Assembly (NCBI GenBank): GCA_964370545.1
Contig: CAYJJQ010000009.1
Location: forward strand, 1-32,387
Length of the DNA stretch: 32,387 bases
Reading direction: 5' to 3'
Origin: CAKOSP01 sp964370545
Lineage (GTDB): Bacteria > Bacillota_I > Bacilli_A > RF39 > UBA660
Positions 16,477 to 23,016 of the stretch are shown here, in pieces. Below the pieces are notes generated by a model, which saw only the letters and a program-made list of their open reading frames with translations, did no database searches and was not told the origin of the DNA. The position numbers and the translations under genes are program-made. Position 1 is the stretch's first letter. Every line of letters begins with the position of its first letter.

Positions 16477-17016
16477 TTAATCTTTTTTCGGTGCAAGTAA
16501 CATAAACATTTGACGACCTTCCATTTTAGGAGTTTGTTCTATTACAGAAATATCTGATAATTCCGTAGCAAAACGTTCTAAAACTTCTCTACCTAATTCA
16601 GGTCTTGCCATTTGTCTACCTTTAAATCTAATAAAAGCTTTTATTTTATGTCCTTTTTTTAAATATTCTCCAGCATTTTTCTTTCTAGTATTAAAATCTC
16701 CGATATCAATAGTTACTGATAAACGATATTCTTTTAATTCTTTATTAGTTTCTCTTTGTTTTTTTAATGCCTCTTTTGCCTTTTTAGACTTTTCATATTT
16801 AAATTTATTATAGTCCATTATTTTAGCCACTGGTGGCGTAGAATTTTCACTCATTAGAACTAAGTCTAAACTTGCGTAACCAGCTAATGTTAATGCATCA
16901 GCTAATTTTTTAATTCCCATCTTTTCACCATTTGGCCCGATAACCATCATTTCAGAAACTCTAATTTCCTCATTTACATAATTATCATCTTTTTTATTAT
17001 TATACTTGTTTGCTAT
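16477..17016 (-). CDS. infC: Translation initiation factor IF-3, apparent AUA start
   Basis: IF-3 keeps ribosomal subunits apart and checks the start codon. The N-terminal domain starts at YVNEEIRVSEMMVIGPNGEKMG, with DLVLMSENSTPPVAKIMDYNKFKYE. The C-terminal domain follows a Lys-rich linker and includes GHKIKAFIRFKGRQMARPELG. The frame is open to GTG at 17034, but that codon lies just ahead of the GGAGGTG ribosome site (17024-17030). The codon correctly spaced after this site is ATA at 17016 (9 bases after GGAGG). Rare near-cognate starts (AUU in E. coli and many others) are the known basis of infC autoregulation, so AUA is preferred, giving 179 residues. First gene of infC-rpmI-rplT, behind a structured leader. 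Confidence 0.95.
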   Translation of the reverse strand: MANKYNNKKDDNYVNEEIRVSEMMVIGPNGEKMGIKKLADALTLAGYASLDLVLMSENSTPPVAKIMDYNKFKYEKSKKAKEALKKQRETNKELKEYRLSVTIDIGDFNTRKKNAGEYLKKGHKIKAFIRFKGRQMARPELGREVLERFATELSDISVIEQTPKMEGRQMFMLLAPKKD

Positions 17017-17148
17017 GTTAAAGCACCTCCACACAAATTAAAAAGGGGGTATAAACCCACCTTAAAAAACATAAAAATAAATTCTTAGGTTTTTTACCCA
17101 TCGCTTATACGCAATCAGGTGGATATAAATCGCTTTCCTTTTTAATAC
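17017..17148 (-). promoter_or_regulatory. infC-operon leader, probable L20-type attenuator
   Basis: The ~130-base leader holds exclusive pairings on the minus strand. CCACCT (17117-17122) can pair with AGGTGG (17057-17062). The latter overlaps a terminator-like hairpin GGGT-TTAT-ACCC (17047-17058) followed by CCTTTTTAA. An inner stem TATCCA/TGGGTA near 17095-17123 is also possible. In Firmicutes L20 binds such a leader to cause early termination. Match to the known L20 leader family rests on position and logic, not on a sequence search. Confidence 0.6.
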
Positions 17149-17154
17149 ATAAGT

Positions 17155-17184
17155 ATTTTACTATAAATATATGACTTTTGTCAA
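17155..17184 (-). promoter_or_regulatory. Promoter of infC-rpmI-rplT
   Basis: Minus strand: consensus -35 TTGACA (17179-17184), 18-base spacer, -10 TAAAAT (17155-17160). Confidence 0.7.
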
Positions 17185-17193
17185 CTATATATA

Positions 17194-17688
17194 TTAATTA
17201 TTACTTTTTACTAATTTTCTTTCAACATAATTCATTGTATCAAATGTTAACTGTGCATTACGTTCACAAGATCTTCCTAAATTTAGTAATAAGCAAAATA
17301 ATTCTTTAGTAATTTGTTTATTATCAATTAAATTAATTGTAAAATCAAAATTCTCTTTTTGCGTATTATTAATAAAGTTCAACTTTAAACCATTATCACA
17401 TTTTGATATTCTAAACATATTAGGTAAATTTTTATCACTTCCATCTGAACTTAACAGATATAAACAATCATCACTTTCAAATATATTATTATAAGTTTGA
17501 AAGAAAGCCTGCATTATAAAGGGATCTGTACTATCTTCATCTAGTAAATAAGAGCAGTATGGGTCTTTGGATTTTATATTAAAACAAACTCCTGAATTTT
17601 CCGTTGGAAAAAAGGTTATTTTCGATGTTTCATCCTGCATCAAAAATTCGTATTCTCCACGATCTAAATTCATAACCATACCACTCAT
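17194..17688 (-). CDS. Hypothetical 164-residue protein
   Basis: I do not recognise this protein. It is acidic and soluble-looking, with no signal peptide or membrane segment, and contains seven Cys spread along the chain (for example GVCFN, PYCSY, DDCLYLL, RSCERN) without a metal-binding spacing. The ATG at 17688 has an AGAGGT ribosome site at proper distance. Its own strong promoter (17714-17742) overlaps the 3' end of thrS, so it can be made independently of thrS. No terminator is evident before the infC promoter. Confidence 0.75.
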   Translation of the reverse strand: MSGMVMNLDRGEYEFLMQDETSKITFFPTENSGVCFNIKSKDPYCSYLLDEDSTDPFIMQAFFQTYNNIFESDDCLYLLSSDGSDKNLPNMFRISKCDNGLKLNFINNTQKENFDFTINLIDNKQITKELFCLLLNLGRSCERNAQLTFDTMNYVERKLVKSNN

Positions 17689-17713
17689 ATTTTACCTCTA
17701 CTACTATATTTAA

Positions 17714-17742
17714 ATTATATCAAAATTATTTTCTAGTTTCAA
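17714..17742 (-). promoter_or_regulatory. Promoter of the 164-residue gene, overlapping the thrS end
   Basis: Minus strand: -35 TTGAAA (17737-17742, inside thrS), 17-base spacer, extended -10 TGATATAAT (hexamer 17714-17719). Confidence 0.75.
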
Positions 17743-19459
17743 TTTGATTTTGCACAAATTTTACAAATTCTTCACAACTAAGAGTAGTTGTATCTGCACT
17801 ACCCATTAATCTATAAGAAACTTTGTTATTATCTACTTCATTTTGACCAATAATTAAAGTAATTGGATTTTTCTTAACTTGGCTTTCTCTCATTTTATAA
17901 GATAATTTTTCATTTCTATCATCAAGCTCTACTCTAAAGCCTTTATTTTTAAGATTTACAAATAACTCTTTAGCATATTCTAAATGATATTCATTATTAA
18001 CGGGTATTACATTTATTTGTACTGGAGATAACCATAAAGGAAACTTACCAGCATAATGTTCTATTAATATTCCAATAAATCTTTCAAGAGAACCTAGAAG
18101 CGCTCTATGAAGCATAATTGGTCTTTTTTTAGTTCCATCTTGCGCTATATAAGTTAAATCAAATCTTTCTGGTAAATTCATATCTAACTGAATAGTTCCA
18201 CATTGCCATATTCTGCCTAATGAATCTTTTAATTTAAAATCTAGTTTAGGACCATAAAATGCACCATCTCCTGGATTAATTTTATATTCTTTTCCTGATG
18301 CTTTAATAGCTTCTTCCAATATTTTTTCTGATTTATCCCAAACATCTATTGATCCGATATATTTATCTTCTGGTCTTGTTGATAACTCTATAGAATATGA
18401 TAAATCAAATACAGAATATATTTTATCGTATAAATTAATTAACTCAATTATTTCACTTTGCATTTGCTCTTCTGTCATGAATATATGAGCATCATCTTGA
18501 GTAAAAGATCTAACTCTAAATAATCCATTTAAAGCTCCACTTGCTTCATGTCTATGAACTAATCCAAGTTCACCCATTCTTAAAGGTAAATCTTTATAAG
18601 AATATAATTTGTTATTAAATACCATCATTGCACCAGGACAATTCATTGGCTTAATAGCAAACTGTCTATCATCTATTTGTGAAGTATACATATTTTCTTG
18701 GTAATTTTGCCAGTGACCTGAAATTTCCCATAATTCTTTATTTAACATAATAGGAGTTTTTATAAACTCATAATTTTCTTTAGTGTGCTCTTCATACCAG
18801 AATTTTTCTAATTCATTTCTAAGAATCATTCCCTTAGGTAAGAAAAATGGAAATCCAGGACCATACTCACTCATCATAAATAATTCTAATTCTTTACCAA
18901 GTTTTTTATGATCACGAAGTTTTGCTTCTTCTATTAAAGTTAAATGGTTATTTAACTCTTCTTCTGTTTCAAAACAAATACCATATACTCTTTGCATAAC
19001 CTTATTATTAGAATCACCTTTAAAGTATGCTCCTGAACACTTTAATATTTTAAAATGTTTCAGTTCTTTAACAGTATCAACATGAGGACCACGACAAAGA
19101 TCTGTAAAATCACCTTGTGTATAACAAGTAATAACTGAATCAGTTTCAAAACTATTTATTAAATCTATTTTGTATTCATCATTCTTAAATTTTTCTAAAG
19201 CTTCTTCTTTAGATAATTCTTCTCTATAGATTCTTTTACCATCTTTACTAATTTTTTTCATTTCTTTTTCAATTTTAGGAAAATCTTCTTCTGTAATAGA
19301 TAAAGATCCTAAATCCATATCATAATAAAAACCTTCTTCTATTACTGGACCAACCCAAAACTTAGCACCAGGATATAAATGTGCTACTGCTTGTGCAAGT
19401 AAATGTGCACAACTGTGATTAACTATACTTAATCTTTCATTTTCTTTAATATTTATCAT
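17726..19459 (-). CDS. thrS: Threonyl-tRNA synthetase lacking the TGS domain
   Basis: ThrRS charges tRNA-Thr and edits mischarged Ser. The 577-residue protein starts directly at the editing domain: HSCAHLLAQAV (His15, His19) and later DLCRGPHVD. The class II catalytic core follows: motif 2 around VHRHEASGALNGLFRVRSF, TQDDAHIF, the Zn-site Cys in MNCPGAM, and motif 3 in MLHRALLGSLERFIG. The anticodon-binding domain fills the last ~100 residues (PVQINVIPVN..., NPITLIIGQNEV). Bacterial ThrRS is usually ~640 residues with an N-terminal TGS domain; about 60 residues are absent here, and the ATG has its own AGAGGT ribosome site. It is controlled by a T-box leader. Confidence 0.97.
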   Translation of the reverse strand: MINIKENERLSIVNHSCAHLLAQAVAHLYPGAKFWVGPVIEEGFYYDMDLGSLSITEEDFPKIEKEMKKISKDGKRIYREELSKEEALEKFKNDEYKIDLINSFETDSVITCYTQGDFTDLCRGPHVDTVKELKHFKILKCSGAYFKGDSNNKVMQRVYGICFETEEELNNHLTLIEEAKLRDHKKLGKELELFMMSEYGPGFPFFLPKGMILRNELEKFWYEEHTKENYEFIKTPIMLNKELWEISGHWQNYQENMYTSQIDDRQFAIKPMNCPGAMMVFNNKLYSYKDLPLRMGELGLVHRHEASGALNGLFRVRSFTQDDAHIFMTEEQMQSEIIELINLYDKIYSVFDLSYSIELSTRPEDKYIGSIDVWDKSEKILEEAIKASGKEYKINPGDGAFYGPKLDFKLKDSLGRIWQCGTIQLDMNLPERFDLTYIAQDGTKKRPIMLHRALLGSLERFIGILIEHYAGKFPLWLSPVQINVIPVNNEYHLEYAKELFVNLKNKGFRVELDDRNEKLSYKMRESQVKKNPITLIIGQNEVDNNKVSYRLMGSADTTTLSCEEFVKFVQNQIETRK

Positions 19460-19462
19460 ATT

Positions 19463-19671
19463 AACCTCTTTCTAAAATAAAAACCACATATTTGCCAAGG
19501 AGCAAATATGCGGTACCATCCTATTTTTATCTTAATTTATATAACGGCTATTAACCGGAGTTTATTAACTCTCTCAAAAAGGAGTAATCTATATTTTTAG
19601 TATTAACTTGCACCAAATGTTAACTCTCTATAACTAATTAAATATAAATCTTGTCTTTTTTCTTCGATTTC
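19463..19671 (-). promoter_or_regulatory. T-box leader of thrS (specifier ACU, Thr)
   Basis: T-box leaders sense uncharged tRNA and let transcription pass a terminator. On the minus strand the T-box sequence GGATGGTACCGC lies at 19510-19521. The terminator hairpin GCATATTTGC...GCAAATATG (arms 19487-19495 and 19502-19510) with a T-rich tail follows. Upstream is Stem I with the conserved apical GGTGCAAG (about 19605-19612). After the returning strand comes a specifier ACU (19599-19601) followed by A, reading Thr, in agreement with thrS downstream. Confidence 0.92.
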
Positions 19672-19677
19672 AAGTAA

Positions 19678-19706
19678 ATTATAGCAAAAAAAGTTACTTT
19701 AAGCAA
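19678..19706 (-). promoter_or_regulatory. Promoter of thrS and its T-box
   Basis: Minus strand: extended -10 TGCTATAAT (hexamer 19678-19683), 17-base spacer, -35 TTGCTT (19701-19706). It lies within the terminator hairpin of the upstream gene. Confidence 0.7.
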
Positions 19707-19713
19707 CTTTTTT
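19687..19713 (-). terminator. Terminator of the 139-residue gene
   Basis: Inverted repeat with arms AAAAAAGTTACTT and AAGCAACTTTTTT (one A-C mismatch) ends in a T-run on the minus strand. It overlaps the thrS promoter. Confidence 0.75.
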
Positions 19714-19719
19714 ACTAAA

Positions 19720-20139
19720 TTATTTTCTAATTCTGTTTTCATTTGGTTCTAAATCATTTAAAAGACAATAATTATAATAATCTTCAAAAGATAATTCAGA
19801 ATCTAAATTTAATGTTCCTAAGTATCCTAACATGGCATACTCACTATAAAAGCCCATTTGTTTTAAAGTATCTTCAAACGCTTTATATAATTCATTTTTT
19901 TCATTTTGATATAAGAACACTTTACCTTTTCTTGTTATTTTATAAACAAGCATATCTAGGTAAGGATTTTGACCGTTTTCAACAGCCGTATATATATATC
20001 CACTTTCAAATAATGATTTAAATATATCAACACCATTTAAATTACTATTAATTGATATTTCAGTGGGAATAAACCCATAAGTATCAATCATTTTTAAAAC
20101 ATTCAATTTACTTTTTTTAATTAAATCTAACTGTTCCAT
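19720..20139 (-). CDS. Hypothetical 139-residue protein
   Basis: I do not recognise a family. The protein is soluble and helical. A central strand-turn-strand stretch (LVYKITRKGKVFLYQ) resembles the wing of winged-helix proteins, and the first 45 residues could form a helical DNA-binding unit, but this is only a weak resemblance. It is a single gene with its own terminator, divergent from the Y-family polymerase gene. A GGGAAAA stretch precedes the ATG as a modest ribosome site. Confidence 0.72.
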   Translation of the reverse strand: MEQLDLIKKSKLNVLKMIDTYGFIPTEISINSNLNGVDIFKSLFESGYIYTAVENGQNPYLDMLVYKITRKGKVFLYQNEKNELYKAFEDTLKQMGFYSEYAMLGYLGTLNLDSELSFEDYYNYCLLNDLEPNENRIRK

Positions 20140-20179
20140 TTGTTTTCCCTCTTCTTTCTGTGAAGCAATATAATACCAC

Positions 20180-20208
20180 TTTACTTAAAAGATTGCAAGT
20201 ATTATAAT
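20180..20208 (+). promoter_or_regulatory. Promoter of the Y-family polymerase gene
   Basis: -35 TTTACT (20180-20185), 17-base spacer, -10 TATAAT (20203-20208). Transcription would start near 20215, only ~15 bases before the chosen ATG. No SOS-type LexA box (CGAAC-N4-GTTYG form) is visible. Confidence 0.6.
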
Positions 20209-20229
20209 ATATAGTATATGAGGAGACCT

Positions 20230-21429
20230 ATGGAAAAGAACATACTTTGTATTGATTTAAAGAGTTTTTTTGCGGCAGCTGAATGCGTACACAATAATAT
20301 GGATCCATATAAAACTCCTTTAGTAGTTGCTAATGCGCTGCAAGGTAATGGTGCTATTACTCTTGCTATAACGCCTTATTTAAAGAGTTTAGGAGTTAAA
20401 TCTAGATGTAGGTTATATGAAATACCTAATCATATTAAATATGTTATAGCAAAGCCTAATATGAAGTTATATATTAAGTACTCTAAAAAAGTTGTTAGTG
20501 TATATGAAAAGTTTATATCTAAAGAAGATATATGTAAATATTCAATTGATGAATGTTTCTTAGATGTTACTAATTATTTAAAATTATATAAAAAGACTGA
20601 TGAAGAGCTTGCTAAAGATATATTAGATACTTTATATAAAGAAACTGGACTTACAGCAAGCTGTGGTATAGGACCTAATTTATTTTTAGCTAAAGTAGCA
20701 ATGGATGTAGAAGCAAAAAAACATAAAAATGGAATAGCTAAATGGACTAGAGAAGATATAGAATCTAGTTTATGGAATATTTATCCTTTAAGTAAAATAT
20801 GGGGTATTGGACCATCTTTAGAAAAAAAATTATATAACCTTGGTATTATAACTGTTAAAGATTTAGCTACTTTTAATAAAGATTTATTAGTAAATAAACT
20901 AGGATCACATATAAATGAATTATGGAATAATGTTAATGGAATAGATTATAGAACTATAAGTAGTATGAATGCTCCTGCTAAAGATAAGTCTATATCTTCT
21001 TCTTCTGCTTTATTAAAAGATTATTACGATCATGATATTAAACCATTATTACTTGATACATGTGAAGAACTAGGTACTAAACTAAGAAGTATAAATAAAG
21101 ATACTTCTACAATAAATCTTAGAATAAGTTATTCTAAAGAAGTTGAAGGAGGTTTTAATAAAACTATCTCTCTTAATAAAGGTACTAGTAATTCTAAAGT
21201 AATTTATGATATATGTGAAAATATATTTGATCAATTATATAATAATTTGCCTATTAGAAAATTAGAAGTACATTTAAGTAGTTTGACTGATAGTAAGAAT
21301 GAAGAACAGTTAAATTTATTTGATTATAATAAAATGGATAATAAAGTAGATAAAACTGTTGATGATTTGAAAAACAAGTATGGTAGTAATATTATTTCAA
21401 AAGCTGCACAAAAAAATAAAAATGGTTAA
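20230..21429 (+). CDS. Y-family DNA polymerase (DinB/UmuC group)
   Basis: Y-family polymerases copy past DNA damage. The 400-residue protein has the palm signature ILCIDLKSFFAAAEC with metal ligand Asp9, the second metal site YSIDECFLDVT with Asp107 and Glu108, and a GIGPNLFLAKVA segment. A helix-hairpin-helix region (IWGIGPSLEKKLYNLGI) and a little-finger domain follow. The sequence of the first 60 residues is nearer to the UvrX/UmuC-like polymerases of Firmicutes than to DinB proper; this is an impression, not a search result. An ATG at 20218 is followed directly by AGGAG, which serves as the ribosome site of ATG 20230. The last codons and stop lie in a palindrome shared with the convergent gene. 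Confidence 0.92.
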   Translation: MEKNILCIDLKSFFAAAECVHNNMDPYKTPLVVANALQGNGAITLAITPYLKSLGVKSRCRLYEIPNHIKYVIAKPNMKLYIKYSKKVVSVYEKFISKEDICKYSIDECFLDVTNYLKLYKKTDEELAKDILDTLYKETGLTASCGIGPNLFLAKVAMDVEAKKHKNGIAKWTREDIESSLWNIYPLSKIWGIGPSLEKKLYNLGIITVKDLATFNKDLLVNKLGSHINELWNNVNGIDYRTISSMNAPAKDKSISSSSALLKDYYDHDIKPLLLDTCEELGTKLRSINKDTSTINLRISYSKEVEGGFNKTISLNKGTSNSKVIYDICENIFDQLYNNLPIRKLEVHLSSLTDSKNEEQLNLFDYNKMDNKVDKTVDDLKNKYGSNIISKAAQKNKNG

Positions 21430-21444
21430 TAACTAACCATTTTT
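21418..21444. terminator. Bidirectional terminator shared by two convergent genes
   Basis: 11-base arms (AAAAATGGTTA and complement) around a 5-base loop centred at 21431, flanked by A- and T-runs. Both stop codons lie within it. Confidence 0.85.
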
Positions 21445-22725
21445 TGTTTCTGTTGATGTATCATAACCAAAGTTTTGATATAACTGTCTAATGTCTGTGA
21501 AATTATCAGGGAATGTACCACCAGCTTCTAAATCTAATGTTTCTCTTGTTAAAGTAACTTCTACTTTAACTGTTTTAGTAACATCATCAAAGCTAATTTT
21601 TCCAGTAATTCCATCATACTCATTTGATGTACCTATTTCTTCTTTAGCAGCAGTATAATCACTTTCATTAGCAAATTTATAGTAATATGATCTAACTGCA
21701 TATTCTAAGTATTTATTACTATTACCTATTGCAAGTTTATCTTCAAGTGTTAAGGTAACTTTATCATCACTTTTTTCTGTATCTTCTTTAGTAGCTACTA
21801 CATATCCATGTAATGTTGATTCTGTAACCACTAGATTTCCAGTCACTTCTGTTACATTATCTCCAGTATCAGCTACTTTAATATTTATTTCATATGCTCC
21901 ACTAGTCTTTAATGCTTCTGTTACAGCATTTTCATCACTATATGTATAAATGCAGTTTTCTTCAGAACACGCTTCTATAAAATCTTCAATTTTAATTTCC
22001 TCACCAATAACAGCATAAACTTCATTAAGGGTTACTGTAGGAGCTTTTGTATCAACAATTTCTACTTCTCCAGTATATACGCTTTCTCCACATGTAATTG
22101 TATACATATGCTTACCTACTTTATTAATATCTACTTTAGTTGTATCAAGCTTACAATTAGCAGCTGATACACCATTAAATTTAGCATAAGCACTAATATC
22201 AGTTGGTAACGCTTCTCCTACTTCATATTTATTAGATATAAGTGTCACTTTATTTTGAGTACCTAAACTCAAATAATAATAAACTCCATAAGCAACACCA
22301 CCCATTAATATTAATATAAGTAGTATAAATAATAATTTTTTAATACCACTTGGTTTTTTCTTATTACTAGGCATTTCTTCTTTTATTTCAGCAGCAGGTG
22401 GAGGATTATCTCCAATAGAATTCTGCGCTCCTACGGAAGCCGGTTTTAACTCCACCGGAGTAAGCGGCTGCAGCTCAGTAGGATTTACTGACTGGTTTAC
22501 AGGTGCTGCTGGTAGCGGATTTGGTGCTGGCTCTAAAGCTGGCACATCCCCTTCTGTAGGTATTGGAGTAAGCGGAATCGGCGCTGGTTCTACTGGCGCT
22601 TGCACTGGTTCTATCGGAGTCGGCGCAGGCGTAGGCATAACCGGTTGCTCTTGATTTATAGTTGGTGAAACTACTGGATCACCATTTGGTATTGGAGGTA
22701 ATACTCCATTTTCATTATTATTCAC
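21433..22725 (-). CDS. Proline-rich single-pass membrane protein with Ig-like exterior
   Basis: The 430-residue protein has three parts. Residues 8-112 are low-complexity Pro/Ala/Glu/Val-rich (repeated PxPxP and PVEP-like units), then a basic stop (NKKKPSGIKK) and one membrane segment (130-152). This orientation leaves the Pro-rich part in the cytoplasm. The outside part (160-~300) looks like two beta-sandwich repeats, the second starting VDTKAPTVTLNEVYAVIGE, a pattern of bacterial Ig-like/DUF5011 domains, with paired Cys (for example EACSEENC). The last ~120 residues are unrecognised. The start is taken as GTG at 22725; the next in-frame Met is residue 30. Base composition of the Pro-rich part is much richer in GC than its surroundings. 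Function unknown. Confidence 0.85.
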   Translation of the reverse strand: MNNNENGVLPPIPNGDPVVSPTINQEQPVMPTPAPTPIEPVQAPVEPAPIPLTPIPTEGDVPALEPAPNPLPAAPVNQSVNPTELQPLTPVELKPASVGAQNSIGDNPPPAAEIKEEMPSNKKKPSGIKKLLFILLILILMGGVAYGVYYYLSLGTQNKVTLISNKYEVGEALPTDISAYAKFNGVSAANCKLDTTKVDINKVGKHMYTITCGESVYTGEVEIVDTKAPTVTLNEVYAVIGEEIKIEDFIEACSEENCIYTYSDENAVTEALKTSGAYEINIKVADTGDNVTEVTGNLVVTESTLHGYVVATKEDTEKSDDKVTLTLEDKLAIGNSNKYLEYAVRSYYYKFANESDYTAAKEEIGTSNEYDGITGKISFDDVTKTVKVEVTLTRETLDLEAGGTFPDNFTDIRQLYQNFGYDTSTETKNG

Positions 22726-22758
22726 TTTATCTAAGCCCCATTTCTTTATTCTGTAATA

Positions 22759-22787
22759 ATTATATACTATAATTTATTTTATTTCAA
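22759..22787 (-). promoter_or_regulatory. Promoter of the proline-rich membrane protein gene
   Basis: Minus strand: -35 TTGAAA (22782-22787), 17-base spacer, -10 TATAAT (22759-22764). Confidence 0.8.
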
Positions 22788-22809
22788 GTTCTAAAAAATA
22801 TTCTTTGAC

Positions 22810-22832
22810 AAAAAAAGCGTATTATAATACGC
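22810..22832 (-). terminator. Terminator of nrdD and its small partner
   Basis: Minus strand GCGTATTATAATACGC, a perfect palindrome (22817-22832), followed by T7. Confidence 0.92.
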
Positions 22833-22838
22833 CTTTAA

Positions 22839-23012
22839 TTAATCGTGTTTAACTCTTTCTGATTCTTCTTTTGATTTAGCATTATTGAATCTATCAACAG
22901 TTCCAACAAGATATCCAGTAATACGACGAATTCTATCAAATTCTACGCCTTCTCCTACTTTTCTCCCTGTAGTTTCTGCTACTTCAACTGCACTAACATT
23001 GTCTTTTTTCAT
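22839..23012 (-). CDS. Stand-alone glycyl-radical domain of anaerobic ribonucleotide reductase
   Basis: This 57-residue protein was found by hand translation. Its second half, RIRRITGYLVGTVDRFNNAK...ERVKHD, matches the extreme C-terminus of class III ribonucleotide reductases, where the Gly of the R(V/I)xGYL motif carries the stable radical and the chain ends near RVKH. The candidate radical Gly is residue 33. The first half (VSAVEVAETTGRKVGEGVEFD) looks like the linker before that domain. It begins 5 bases after the nrdD stop, in a different frame, with its own AAAGGAG ribosome site; nrdD ends in tandem TAG TAG. The main NrdD protein lacks this domain, so the two probably act as one enzyme. 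A sequencing-error frameshift is the main alternative. Confidence 0.85.
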   Translation of the reverse strand: MKKDNVSAVEVAETTGRKVGEGVEFDRIRRITGYLVGTVDRFNNAKSKEESERVKHD

Positions 23013-23016
23013 TCTA

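Noticed and set aside
20140..20229. LexA/SOS box before the Y-family polymerase
   Set aside because: No CGAAC-N4-GTTYG-like sequence is present.
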